From CAZCTC01 sp964501335 (GTDB lineage: Bacteria > Chloroflexota > Anaerolineae > B4-G1 > SLSP01): 64,000 nt of DNA. The stretch lies in assembly GCA_964501335.1 (NCBI GenBank), contig CAZCTC010000026.1, forward strand, positions 1 through 64,000, given 5' to 3'. Shown here piece by piece: positions 1 through 6,968 of this stretch. Below the pieces are notes generated by a model. That model did no database searches. It had not been told where the DNA came from and worked only from the letters and a program-made list of their open reading frames with translations. Both the position numbers and the translations under genes were made by a program. Each line of letters opens with the position of its first letter. Position 1 is the first letter of the stretch.

Positions 1-20
1 GCACAGGTCGTTTTTTATTT

Positions 21-56
21 ATGTTTTCGCGGGCTTTTGAAAGCTGTTGAAAACAT
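21..56. repeat. Imperfect intergenic palindrome downstream of the TelA-like gene
   Basis: The arms ATGTTTTC and GAAAACAT flank an imperfect inner stem. This is a diverged member of the hairpin family that recurs through the window. It lies just past the stop codon of the minus-strand TelA-like gene, so it may end that transcript. There is no T-run on the minus strand after it, so a classical terminator is uncertain. Confidence 0.5.
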
Positions 57-85
57 GGGCTTTTTCTACCCGATTCTGGAAGTAA

Positions 86-1291
86 TCAATGGTTGGATCG
101 GGGCGGGTTAGCCGGCGGCAGGGTGAGTTCGCCTACAGCTTTGCTGGTGGTTTCATCGCGGACGCGATCCAGGTAGGTGCGGGCCTTTTCGACCTCGGTA
201 GAGAGTGTGCGGATGGTGCTGGCCATGGTTTCGAGGGCCTGATGGCGGTAGGTGGTGAGATCTTCCATGGCGGTATAGATGTTGTTGAAGGCGGTCTGGA
301 GTTGTTCCATGCCGATGGTGGAGCTGGCGGCTTGCTGGTGGATCTGAGCCGACTGGGTTTGCAGCAGGGCTGATGTCGAGGCGATCAGATTGCTGGTGGT
401 GGTATTGAGAGCGGTGATCTGATCGAGCACCAGTTTCTGGCCGTGCAGGGCCTGGGCGACGATGACGGCGGTGCGCAGGGCGGAGATGGTGGTGGTGGTG
501 GCCCGGCCGATCCCTTTGATCAGTTCGAGGTTGTTTTTGCGGACCAGATCGAGGGCCAGGTAGCCCTGGATGCTGACGGCCATTTGAGTGAGCAGATCCT
601 GGTGCTTCTGGCGGACGTAGAAGAGCAGTTCTTCCTGGACGACGCGGGCTTTTTCGGGGTCTTGCATTTCTACGGTGGCCAGCATGGCGATGATGGCATT
701 GTCCAGCCGGCGGCAGAGGTAGGCATATTGCTGGAGCCGGTTCATGATGTCCCAGAGGTTTTCTTTTTCCTGCTCGATGGTGGCGTTGTCTTTGCGCAGG
801 GTGTCTTCGCTGCGTTGCAGGGCGTTGAGGATGGCGTCGAGGTGGCTCTGGGCGGATTGGTATTTCTGGAAGTAGTTGCCGACCTGGTTGCCCAGGGGGA
901 TCACGCCGAGCAGTTTGCGTTGCACCGGTCTCTGGTTGGTGGGGTCGAGCGATTCGATGGTGTTGCGCAGTTCGACCAGGGCGCGGCCGACTTCGGATTG
1001 TTCGTCGATTTCTTTGACGGGCCGGTTGAGAATCCGGTTGGTGACGTTGGCGGCTTCGCGGATTTCCCGGTTGCCCAGGTTGTGGATGGCGGAGATTCTG
1101 GATTCAAAGGGCTCGCTGTGGACCTCGGAGCGCGTCAGTTGAAGGATGAAATCCCGGGCCTGGGTGTCCAACTGATTCTGGGTTTCGGGGGTCAGTTTGA
1201 CGAGTTCGCCTGTCAGCGCCTGTTCGGGTTGAGCCTGCGGTTCGGGGTCAGGCGTGCTTAACGGCAGTGAGACCAGCGAATCATCTTTCAA
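86..1291 (-). CDS. TelA/KlaA family toxic-anion-resistance-like protein
   Basis: The 401-residue protein matches the TelA (tellurite/toxic anion resistance, KlaA) family in length and in its almost wholly alpha-helical, Gln/Glu-rich character. The stretch with LLGVIPLGN and YFQKYQSAQSHLDAI at about residues 127-153 is the characteristic core, followed by long helices rich in QLQ and TTT. Family members are cytoplasmic and are linked to tellurite resistance and to phage or colicin tolerance, but their molecular role is unsettled. The start codon is TTG, chosen because a strong GAGGAGG ribosome-binding site lies about five bases upstream. No ter genes are nearby, so the tellurite link is not supported by context. 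Family assignment is good; function is not established. Confidence 0.85.
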   Translation of the reverse strand: MKDDSLVSLPLSTPDPEPQAQPEQALTGELVKLTPETQNQLDTQARDFILQLTRSEVHSEPFESRISAIHNLGNREIREAANVTNRILNRPVKEIDEQSEVGRALVELRNTIESLDPTNQRPVQRKLLGVIPLGNQVGNYFQKYQSAQSHLDAILNALQRSEDTLRKDNATIEQEKENLWDIMNRLQQYAYLCRRLDNAIIAMLATVEMQDPEKARVVQEELLFYVRQKHQDLLTQMAVSIQGYLALDLVRKNNLELIKGIGRATTTTISALRTAVIVAQALHGQKLVLDQITALNTTTSNLIASTSALLQTQSAQIHQQAASSTIGMEQLQTAFNNIYTAMEDLTTYRHQALETMASTIRTLSTEVEKARTYLDRVRDETTSKAVGELTLPPANPPRSNH

Positions 1292-1432
1292 AGTATCCTC
1301 CTCGGCTGTTGAGAGCCTGTGATTGATTTGGTATGTAATTCCCTTACGGATTACGTGTCAGGAAAGTTTCAAATTCAATGTACAGGGTTAATTATAATCC
1401 ACTTTAAAAAGTAGGACAGATCTGAGGTTTGG
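1292..1432. other. AT-rich leader region upstream of the TelA-like gene
   Basis: This stretch is AT-rich compared with its surroundings. Read on the minus strand it holds a TATAAT hexamer (around 1390) that could serve as a -10 box, but I see no convincing -35 partner. No open reading frame of note is present. Confidence 0.3.
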
Positions 1433-1805
1433 GCGTCCCGCAAAAGGTTTCGGTTCGGCGCGAAGCGCCGCGCGGGATGCTATTTTTATTCATATTTTCG
1501 GCGGCTTCAGAAAGCCGCCGAAAATATGGGTTTTTTCCAGACTAACGCATCCGTTGAGGGTTTTTGTGCGGCGCGAAGCGCCGCGCGGGATGGAGTTTTT
1601 TGTTAGTTTTTCTTTCTTTTGGGATGAAGGTATGATAGATCCTGTTGGGAAATGGGCAAATGGTGGGGGCGGCAGTTGACATTGTCGGCGTCCCGCAAAG
1701 GGTTTTTGTGCGGTTTGAAGCGACGCGCTGGATAGGGAGAGAGAGCTATTTTTATTCATATTTTCGGCGGCTTTCTGAAGCGGCCGAAAATCCGGGTTTC
1801 TTTTT
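1433..1805. repeat. Cluster of three related composite intergenic repeats
   Basis: Three related copies lie head to tail. Copy one (1433-1530) has GCGTCCCGCAAAAGG, a small CGGCGC-GAA-GCGCCG hairpin, GGGATG, a T-rich run and the perfect hairpin at 1492-1527. Copy two (about 1560-1600) keeps only the CGGCGC-GAA-GCGCCG part. Copy three (1688-1805) has GGCGTCCCGCAAAGG, GACGCGCTGGATAGG, GAGAGAG and an imperfect hairpin (1760-1791). The same element recurs at about 44.0, 48.9, 51.9, 59.2 and 59.9 kb. No gene is seen here. Confidence 0.8.
1492..1527. repeat. Perfect 16-bp hairpin with CAGA loop
   Basis: Arms ATATTTTCGGCGGCTT and AAGCCGCCGAAAATAT are exact reverse complements around a CAGA tetraloop. 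A T-run follows on the plus strand (GGGTTTTTTCC), so it resembles a rho-independent terminator in form. However, it lies about 200 bases from the nearest gene end and inside a repeated element. Confidence 0.85.
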
Positions 1806-1840
1806 TGGGGGGTAAAGGGGGGAGGCTTTCAGGAGGGAAC

Positions 1841-2530
1841 ATGGACGATCACGATGAGCTGATGGAAGTGGTGCAGTTGATAAATTATATGCGGTTTGAT
1901 TTGATGGGACGCCTGACCAGTGTGACAGGGTATACGGAGTTGTTGTTGAAGGACGTTTGGGGTGAGGTGCCTCTCCAGCAGCGGGAGGTTCTGGAAAAAC
2001 AGGTGCTTCATAATGCACGAAGGGCGGCCTGGGAGCTTCAATATTTTGAGGCTTATTTTGCTCATCGGTATCGTATTAAGTCTGAATTGTCGATGCCCGT
2101 TGTACTGGTCGATTTATTAAATAAAGAGCTTTCTGGCTCCTCCGAGCGGGGAATGGGGCTTCAGACAACGTTGAATGTGCCGCCGGATTTGCCTCCTGTA
2201 AAGAGCGGTTTTCAGGAATTGCACTGGCTTTTTTTCGATTTGTTCGATCGTTTTCTGAATTCTTATCGGAATAATGCTTCGGTGAAGTCGATTGCGGTTT
2301 CAGCCCGGCAGGAGGGGGAGTGGGTGGCGGTGACGGTGCGGATCGAGGGTACGATGGACGATTATGATGTGCAGAATCCTGAGCGGATTTTTTCGCCGGG
2401 GACGCCGGCTTCGGTTTCGCAGATGATCGTCCGCCGGCACGGCAGCGATTTGAAGATCGGTGAGATTTCGGAGAGCGGGGTGACCTTTGAGTTTGCTCTG
2501 CCGGTGTGGACGGGGGAGGAAGCTCGATGA
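1841..2530 (+). CDS. Histidine-kinase-like protein lacking catalytic residues (copy 1)
   Basis: The 229-residue soluble protein reads like a minimal kinase core. Residues about 12-60 resemble a HisKA dimerisation helix (LTSVTGYTELLL), where the phospho-accepting His of HELRTPL is replaced by Phe (FDLMGRLT). Residues about 135-225 resemble the ATPase domain, ending TFEFALPV. The usual DNA/N-box Asn and the G1 and G2 glycine motifs are absent: IFSPGTPASVSQMIV stands where the glycine-rich lid should be. The start was chosen at the ATG preceded by TTTCAGGAGGGAAC. Two related genes follow at 3.5 and 4.2 kb. Catalytic activity is unlikely; a binding or scaffold role is inference. Its stop overlaps the next start by four bases (ATGA), implying translational coupling. 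Confidence 0.7.
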   Translation: MDDHDELMEVVQLINYMRFDLMGRLTSVTGYTELLLKDVWGEVPLQQREVLEKQVLHNARRAAWELQYFEAYFAHRYRIKSELSMPVVLVDLLNKELSGSSERGMGLQTTLNVPPDLPPVKSGFQELHWLFFDLFDRFLNSYRNNASVKSIAVSARQEGEWVAVTVRIEGTMDDYDVQNPERIFSPGTPASVSQMIVRRHGSDLKIGEISESGVTFEFALPVWTGEEAR

Positions 2531-3402
2531 TGAATATTATTTCTGCCAGCCGGCGGACGGATATTCCGGCTTTTTACATGTCGTGGTTGATGCAGCGGTT
2601 GGAGGCGGGAGCGGTGAGTTATCCCAATCCATTCGGCGGGGAGGTCTATACGGTTTCTCTGCGGCCGGAAGATGTTCACAGTATTGTGTTCTGGTCGAAG
2701 AACTATGGGCCTTTTTTGCCGCATATGGCGGAGTTGGAAGCGCGAGGCTATTCTTTTTACTGCCATTATACGTTGACGGGGACGCCGCGAGCTTTTGAGC
2801 CGCACGTTCCCGATCCGTTGACGGAAGGCGTGCCGGTTTTGCGGGAGCTGGCCCGGCGCACCAGTCCACGACATGTCCAGTGGCGCTTTGATCCGATTAT
2901 TTTTACGGCGGAACTGGGAGAGGCTTTCTATCTGGAGCGTTTTCGAGAGTTGGCAGCGGCGTTGGAGGGGGCGACGGAGCGCTGTTACTTCAGCTTTGCG
3001 ACTTTTTATGGGAAGGCGATCCGGCAGTTGAAGCGGGCGGGGGTGAATTACCGCGATCCGGCGCTGGAGGAGAAGCAGTCGCTGGTGCGGGCGATGGCGG
3101 ATGTGGCCGAGGCGCATGGGATGAAACTTTATGCCTGCTGTCAGGCCTCGCTGGCGACGGGACGGGTCCGGCCGGCGCATTGTATCGATGGGGAGCTGCT
3201 GGCGTCACTTTTTCCCGACCGGCCTTTGGCTTTCAAGGCGGGCGGGACGCGGGCGGAGTGCGGTTGTGTGTCAAGCCGGGATCTGGGGATGTACGATACC
3301 TGTCCGCACAGCTGTCTTTATTGTTATGCCAATCGAGATCCGGAGCGGGCGCTGGCCCGGGCGAGCCGACATTCACCGGAGGGGGAGATGCTGGTGGAGT
3401 GA
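2527..3402 (+). CDS. DUF1848 family protein with C-terminal Cys cluster
   Basis: The protein of about 291 residues matches DUF1848. It opens with IISASRRTDIPAFY, has VFWSKN near residue 57, RFDPI near 121, and ends with a Cys-rich segment (CGCVSSRDLGMYDTC, then CLYCYAN) typical of the family. The CxxCYAN motif recalls radical-SAM-type iron-sulfur binding, and DUF1848 members are often compared with radical SAM proteins, but no reaction is known to me. The start is ATG at 2527 or the adjacent ATG at 2530; GGGGGAGGA just upstream fits either. It overlaps the stop of the preceding kinase-like gene and interrupts an otherwise continuous array of that family, so it was probably inserted into or recruited by that locus. 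Confidence 0.8.
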   Translation: MMNIISASRRTDIPAFYMSWLMQRLEAGAVSYPNPFGGEVYTVSLRPEDVHSIVFWSKNYGPFLPHMAELEARGYSFYCHYTLTGTPRAFEPHVPDPLTEGVPVLRELARRTSPRHVQWRFDPIIFTAELGEAFYLERFRELAAALEGATERCYFSFATFYGKAIRQLKRAGVNYRDPALEEKQSLVRAMADVAEAHGMKLYACCQASLATGRVRPAHCIDGELLASLFPDRPLAFKAGGTRAECGCVSSRDLGMYDTCPHSCLYCYANRDPERALARASRHSPEGEMLVE

Positions 3403-3410
3403 GGGGGGAT

Positions 3411-3458
3411 TGGAAGATTGGAAGGCTGGAAGATTGGAAGATTGGAAGATTGGAAGAT
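3411..3458 (+). repeat. Short 10-bp tandem repeat (GGAAGATTGG)
   Basis: About four and a half copies of a 10-bp unit, TGGAAGATTG, with one variant unit (GAAGGCTGGA), lie just after the DUF1848 stop codon. The unit is not a multiple of three and no ribosome-binding site opens a frame through it, so it is treated as a non-coding microsatellite. Confidence 0.85.
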
Positions 3459-3554
3459 GAAGGGGCTTCAAGGGGCTGGTGAAAAGAAAAACTACGGCTA
3501 CTGAAAGTTTTCGAGCTGCATAGATCGGGGATTTTCAGAATTCCAGGAGGCTGA

Positions 3555-4217
3555 ATGGACGATCACGATGAGCTGATGGAAGTGGTGCGGTTGATAAAAT
3601 GTGCAGGCTTTGATATGCGGGGACATTTTACCGGCATGCGAGGCTACCTGGATTTGTTATTACAGGGGCATGGAGGGGACCTGTCTCCTGTGCAGAGGGA
3701 GGTTTTGGAAAAACAGGTACGCAGAGTGCAGTTTGCGGCCTGGTATTTTTATTGTTTCGAGGCTTATATGACCAATCGTTATCATCGCGGCGATGAATTG
3801 TGGCATCCGGTTGTGCTGACGGATATGGTCAATGAGGAATTGCCCATTTCCTTCCTGGGTGAAAAGGGAATTCTGGTAACGGTAGATTTGCCGTTGGATT
3901 TATGCGCGGTAAAGAGTTTTTATGGGATAGGCAAGCTTTTTTCAGATTTACTGGGCCATTTTTCTAATTCTTACCGGAGTAAGGCTTCGGTGAAGTCGAT
4001 TGCGGTTTCAGCCCGGCAGGAAGGGGAGTGGGTGGCGGTGACGGTGCGGATTGAGGGGACGATGGACCCGTACGAGGTAGAACGGCCAGAGATCATTTTC
4101 TCGCCGGGGACGCCGGCTTCGGTTTCCCAGATGATTGTGCGCCGGCACGGCAGCGATTTGAAGATCAGCGAGATTTCGGGAGATGGAGTTGTGTTTGAGT
4201 TTGCTCTGCCGGTGTAG
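3555..4217 (+). CDS. Histidine-kinase-like protein lacking catalytic residues (copy 2)
   Basis: The 220-residue paralogue of the gene at 1.8 kb has the same architecture: a HisKA-like helix with Phe in place of His (FDMRGHFTGMRGYLDLLL), a linker, and an ATPase-like C-terminus ending VFEFALPV with the GTPASVSQMIVRRHG segment instead of glycine boxes. CCAGGAGGCTG precedes the ATG. The first eight residues (MDDHDELM) equal those of copy 1, and the DNA of the last third is nearly identical to copy 1 (3984-4217 against 2277-2513), while the middle has diverged. Only 15 bases separate it from the next paralogue, so the two are probably co-transcribed. Confidence 0.7.
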   Translation: MDDHDELMEVVRLIKCAGFDMRGHFTGMRGYLDLLLQGHGGDLSPVQREVLEKQVRRVQFAAWYFYCFEAYMTNRYHRGDELWHPVVLTDMVNEELPISFLGEKGILVTVDLPLDLCAVKSFYGIGKLFSDLLGHFSNSYRSKASVKSIAVSARQEGEWVAVTVRIEGTMDPYEVERPEIIFSPGTPASVSQMIVRRHGSDLKISEISGDGVVFEFALPV

Positions 4218-4232
4218 GGGGATGAATAGGAG

Positions 4233-5591
4233 ATGAAAATGGTTGAGCGCGATGAGATCGGAGAACTGGTCAATGCTTTTCGTATCTGGCTATTTGACAG
4301 CCGGCCTCTTTTTACGGGTCTCGATGGATATACAAGAGTTCTGTCCATGAAAGCGCTGGGGGAATTGACGCCTTTGCAACTTCAGATTGTGGAAAAGGGG
4401 ATGTTACCTGAGGTGAGAAAATCCACCCGGAATTGGGAATCCTTTTTAGAGTATTTCTTGCATTGGCATCAACGGAAGGATGCTCTTCCGGGAGCGGGGA
4501 AACTGGGCAATATTGTGGGTAATTTTGCAGGGAAATTTTCATGGCCGGGAAATGAGGTTCAGGTAAGCGTGGATCTGCCGGAGGAGCTGCCGTGGATCAA
4601 CACTTGTTATGATGTGAGTTATCTTTTTAGAAATCTGGCCGTCCATTTTAAGGATCGCGAGCCGGCCCGCGCGATTGCGGTGTCGGCCTATCAAGATGGG
4701 GACCGGGTGGCGGTGCGGGTGCGAATCGAGCGATCGATATTGCCTTCTGAAGTGGAACACCCGGATCGTTTTTTCTATGCGGGGACCCCAATTTCTGTTT
4801 CTCAGATGATAGCGCTGCGCCACGGCAGTGAGTTAACGATCACGGAGATTTCGGAGCATGGATTAACGTTCGAGTTTTCCCTGCCTGTCTGGGTTGAAGA
4901 GGCGAAGGAGCCGATCAAAGTTGAGTATTCTGATGAGGTTAAGGATGTTATTAACCTTTTCCATTACTGGCGAGAGGATGTCAGGGTTCCTTTGATGCGG
5001 GTTAAGATGTATGTAGATCTTTTATTGAATGGAACGGTGGAGGATCTAAATTCAGAGCAACGGGAGATTTTGGAGGGAAAGATTTCCCGCCTTTTACGGC
5101 GGGCCTTGGGAATGTGGCAACATGTTTATGATTATACGGTGCACTGGTATCAAAGGAAAGATGCTTTGACCGGGCCGGGAGATCTGGCGAGTATGGTGAG
5201 GGCGGTCGTTCAGCAGATTTCAGAGGATAAGGCGGTCGGGCAGGTGACGGTGGATTTGCCGGAAGGGCTGCCCAGTGTGCATACTTTTGAGGGAGCCGAC
5301 GATCTTTTTAAAGGTTTGGTCGATCCATTGAGGGATCTGGATCCGGCGCAGCGGATGGCTGTTTCGGCCAGGCTTGAGGGAGAGTGGGTGGTGGTGACGG
5401 TGCGGATCGATCGTAAGATTGAATCCATGCGGGTGGGCAATCTGGTGGGCCTGTTTTATCCGGGGGCGCCGGCTTCGATTTCGCAGATGATTGCTCAGCG
5501 GCATGGCCGTGAGTTGAAAGTATTGAATTTTTCGGAGAGTGGGCTGACCTTTGAGTTTGCTCTGCCGGTGTGGGAGGGGGCCCGGGGATGA
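4233..5591 (+). CDS. Tandem fusion of two degenerate histidine-kinase-like units (copies 3 and 4)
   Basis: The 452-residue protein is two units joined head to tail at about residue 225. Unit one has FDSRPLFTGLDGYTRVL at the HisKA position and ends TFEFSLPVW. Unit two has EDVRVPLMRVKMYVDLLL, where Glu stands at the His position although the R-x-P-L part of HELRTPL is kept, and ends TFEFALPVW. Both lack the N-box Asn and the glycine-rich lid, and both carry a W-x-QRKDAL segment. ATG at 4233 follows ATAGGAG; a second ATG at 4239 is possible. A covalent pair would mimic the dimer a normal kinase forms. Function is unknown. Confidence 0.7.
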   Translation: MKMVERDEIGELVNAFRIWLFDSRPLFTGLDGYTRVLSMKALGELTPLQLQIVEKGMLPEVRKSTRNWESFLEYFLHWHQRKDALPGAGKLGNIVGNFAGKFSWPGNEVQVSVDLPEELPWINTCYDVSYLFRNLAVHFKDREPARAIAVSAYQDGDRVAVRVRIERSILPSEVEHPDRFFYAGTPISVSQMIALRHGSELTITEISEHGLTFEFSLPVWVEEAKEPIKVEYSDEVKDVINLFHYWREDVRVPLMRVKMYVDLLLNGTVEDLNSEQREILEGKISRLLRRALGMWQHVYDYTVHWYQRKDALTGPGDLASMVRAVVQQISEDKAVGQVTVDLPEGLPSVHTFEGADDLFKGLVDPLRDLDPAQRMAVSARLEGEWVVVTVRIDRKIESMRVGNLVGLFYPGAPASISQMIAQRHGRELKVLNFSESGLTFEFALPVWEGARG

Positions 5592-5599
5592 AAAAGAGA

Positions 5600-5640
5600 T
5601 TTCACCACAGAGGCGCAGAGGACACAGAGAAGAAGGGAGG
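5600..5640. repeat. Short TTTCACC-CAGAG-type intergenic element
   Basis: TTTCACCACAGAGGCGCAGAG followed by a second CAGAG word. Relatives lie at about 43876-43908, 43993-44026 and 60629-60663 on this strand, and at 60683-60722 on the other. All are intergenic. Such CAGAGNCGCAGAG strings tempt gene callers into short false ORFs; I see no coding signal in them. Confidence 0.7.
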
Positions 5641-5681
5641 AGATTTTTCAAAATTCTTCCAAGTAGATAGAGCCAGCCTGC

Positions 5682-6048
5682 GTCGCCGGGGCGGTTCTGG
5701 AAAAGGCCTATGTTTTGGCGCGGCCCTCACCCCCCTTTGATCCCCCCTCTCCCCTGTTTTGTTGTTAAGCAGCGACGCGATTCGAGATGATGCGTTTTAG
5801 GATCTAGCTGCGAGCGATGCGGGAGGGAGAGGGGGGAAGAGCGGGTCGCCGGGGCGGTTCTGGAAAAGGCCTATGTTTTGGCGCGGCCCTCACCCCCCTT
5901 TGATCCCCCCTCTCCCCTGTTTTGTTGTTAAGCAGCGACGCGATTCGAGATGATGCGTTTTAGGATCTAGCTGCGAGCGATGCGGGAGGGAGAGGGGGGA
6001 AGAGCGGGTCGCCGGGGCGGTTCTGGAAAAGGCCTATGTTTTGGCGCG
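5682..6048 (+). repeat. 163-bp tandem duplication, two full copies plus a 41-bp third
   Basis: The unit begins GTCGCCGGGGCGGTTCTGG, passes through half of a hairpin-family arm (CTATGTTTTGGCGCG), a C-rich stretch (CCCCCCTTTGATCCCCCC), GTTAAGCAGCGACGCG and ends AGAGGGGGGAAGAGCGG. Copies run 5682-5844 and 5845-6007 and appear identical by eye. The third starts at 6008 and leaves the unit at 6049, where the complete hairpin appears instead. No coding frame with a start signal spans it. Together with the preceding bases it fills the gap between the kinase-like gene and the membrane protein. Confidence 0.9.
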
Positions 6049-6072
6049 CATTCTGATGCGCGCCAAAACATA
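6035..6072. terminator. Perfect 17-bp hairpin, possible bidirectional terminator
   Basis: Arms TATGTTTTGGCGCGCAT and its exact complement enclose a TCTG loop. It sits between the stops of the convergent genes ending at 5591 and 6081, the position expected of a shared terminator. AAACAAAAATTAA follows on the plus side, so a U-run is poor for plus transcripts. Confidence 0.6.
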
Positions 6073-6080
6073 AACAAAAA

Positions 6081-6968
6081 TTAATCATCCAGGAGGGCGA
6101 TGAGTCCCAGAAGGCCCATATCGGCGAAGAGCATGGGGGCCATGAGGGGCGCCTGGCGGATGAAGCGTTCGATGATGATTGTGTTACCGGGGCCCAGGTC
6201 GTCGAGGATGTGCAGGAGCAGCCCGGTGGGGCCCAGGATCAGCTGGAGGCCGATGGCGAGGGTGTAGGTGATCAGGTCGGCGCGGGTGGGATGGCGTTGA
6301 TTGCCCAGGAAGAAGGCGACGACGGCGCCGAAGGTGCCGCCGAGGGTGGGGGCCCAGAGCCAGGGATTGACATAGCCGGTGCGGGCGTGATCCATGACGC
6401 TGCTCGAAGCGGCGATGAGGATGCCCAGGCTGGCGAGCATGAAATAGAGTTGTGATTTGGTGAAGGGCATCTCTGCCCAGCCGTTCAACCCGCGGAAGTG
6501 GCGGTTTCCCGGCGATTCCTCGGGCCAGAGAGCTACCAGACCCAGAACGCCGATCAGGATGTAGGCGGGCGGGGCGAGCAGCGGCGGCGACCAGATCAAT
6601 CGGGAAAGCGTCACCTGTTGGCCCGGAGCGCCTTGCAGCAAAACCCCTCGGGCCAGATGGAACCAGGTTCCCAGAATTCCCACGACGATTGAACTCAACA
6701 AGGGGATCAGCGTAAGTCGCCGGCCGAGGGTGGGATTACGGCGAGCGATCCACAATGCTGCCAGAATCCACAATCCAGCCGGCGGACTGAAGAGGACCGG
6801 GATCCATTCATTGGGGCGGATGGTGCCGCTGATGGTGTGAGCGAGGGTGGTTTCCATGCTCAACATCAGCAAATTGGCGGCGACGAAGAGCAGTGCGGCC
6901 GTGTCGCGGGAGAGCGGGATCTTCAGCCGCTGGAGAGGCGGAAAGATCGTGGCCAGATATCCGTTCAT
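6081..6968 (-). CDS. Eight-TM membrane protein coupled to the octaheme cytochrome
   Basis: I do not recognise a named family. The 295-residue protein has about eight hydrophobic segments (roughly residues 22-44, 54-74, 85-106, 128-150, 172-193, 200-220, 229-253 and 270-292), with short loops and no heme-binding CxxCH. Several TM segments contain Pro, His or acidic residues (for example SSVMDHARTGY near 187). Its ATG overlaps the stop of the upstream octaheme cytochrome gene in an ATGA junction, so the two are made together. That suggests a membrane partner of the cytochrome, perhaps exchanging electrons with quinones. This is inference from position only; it does not look like NrfH/NapC or HaoB. 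Confidence 0.65.
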   Translation of the reverse strand: MNGYLATIFPPLQRLKIPLSRDTAALLFVAANLLMLSMETTLAHTISGTIRPNEWIPVLFSPPAGLWILAALWIARRNPTLGRRLTLIPLLSSIVVGILGTWFHLARGVLLQGAPGQQVTLSRLIWSPPLLAPPAYILIGVLGLVALWPEESPGNRHFRGLNGWAEMPFTKSQLYFMLASLGILIAASSSVMDHARTGYVNPWLWAPTLGGTFGAVVAFFLGNQRHPTRADLITYTLAIGLQLILGPTGLLLHILDDLGPGNTIIIERFIRQAPLMAPMLFADMGLLGLIALLDD

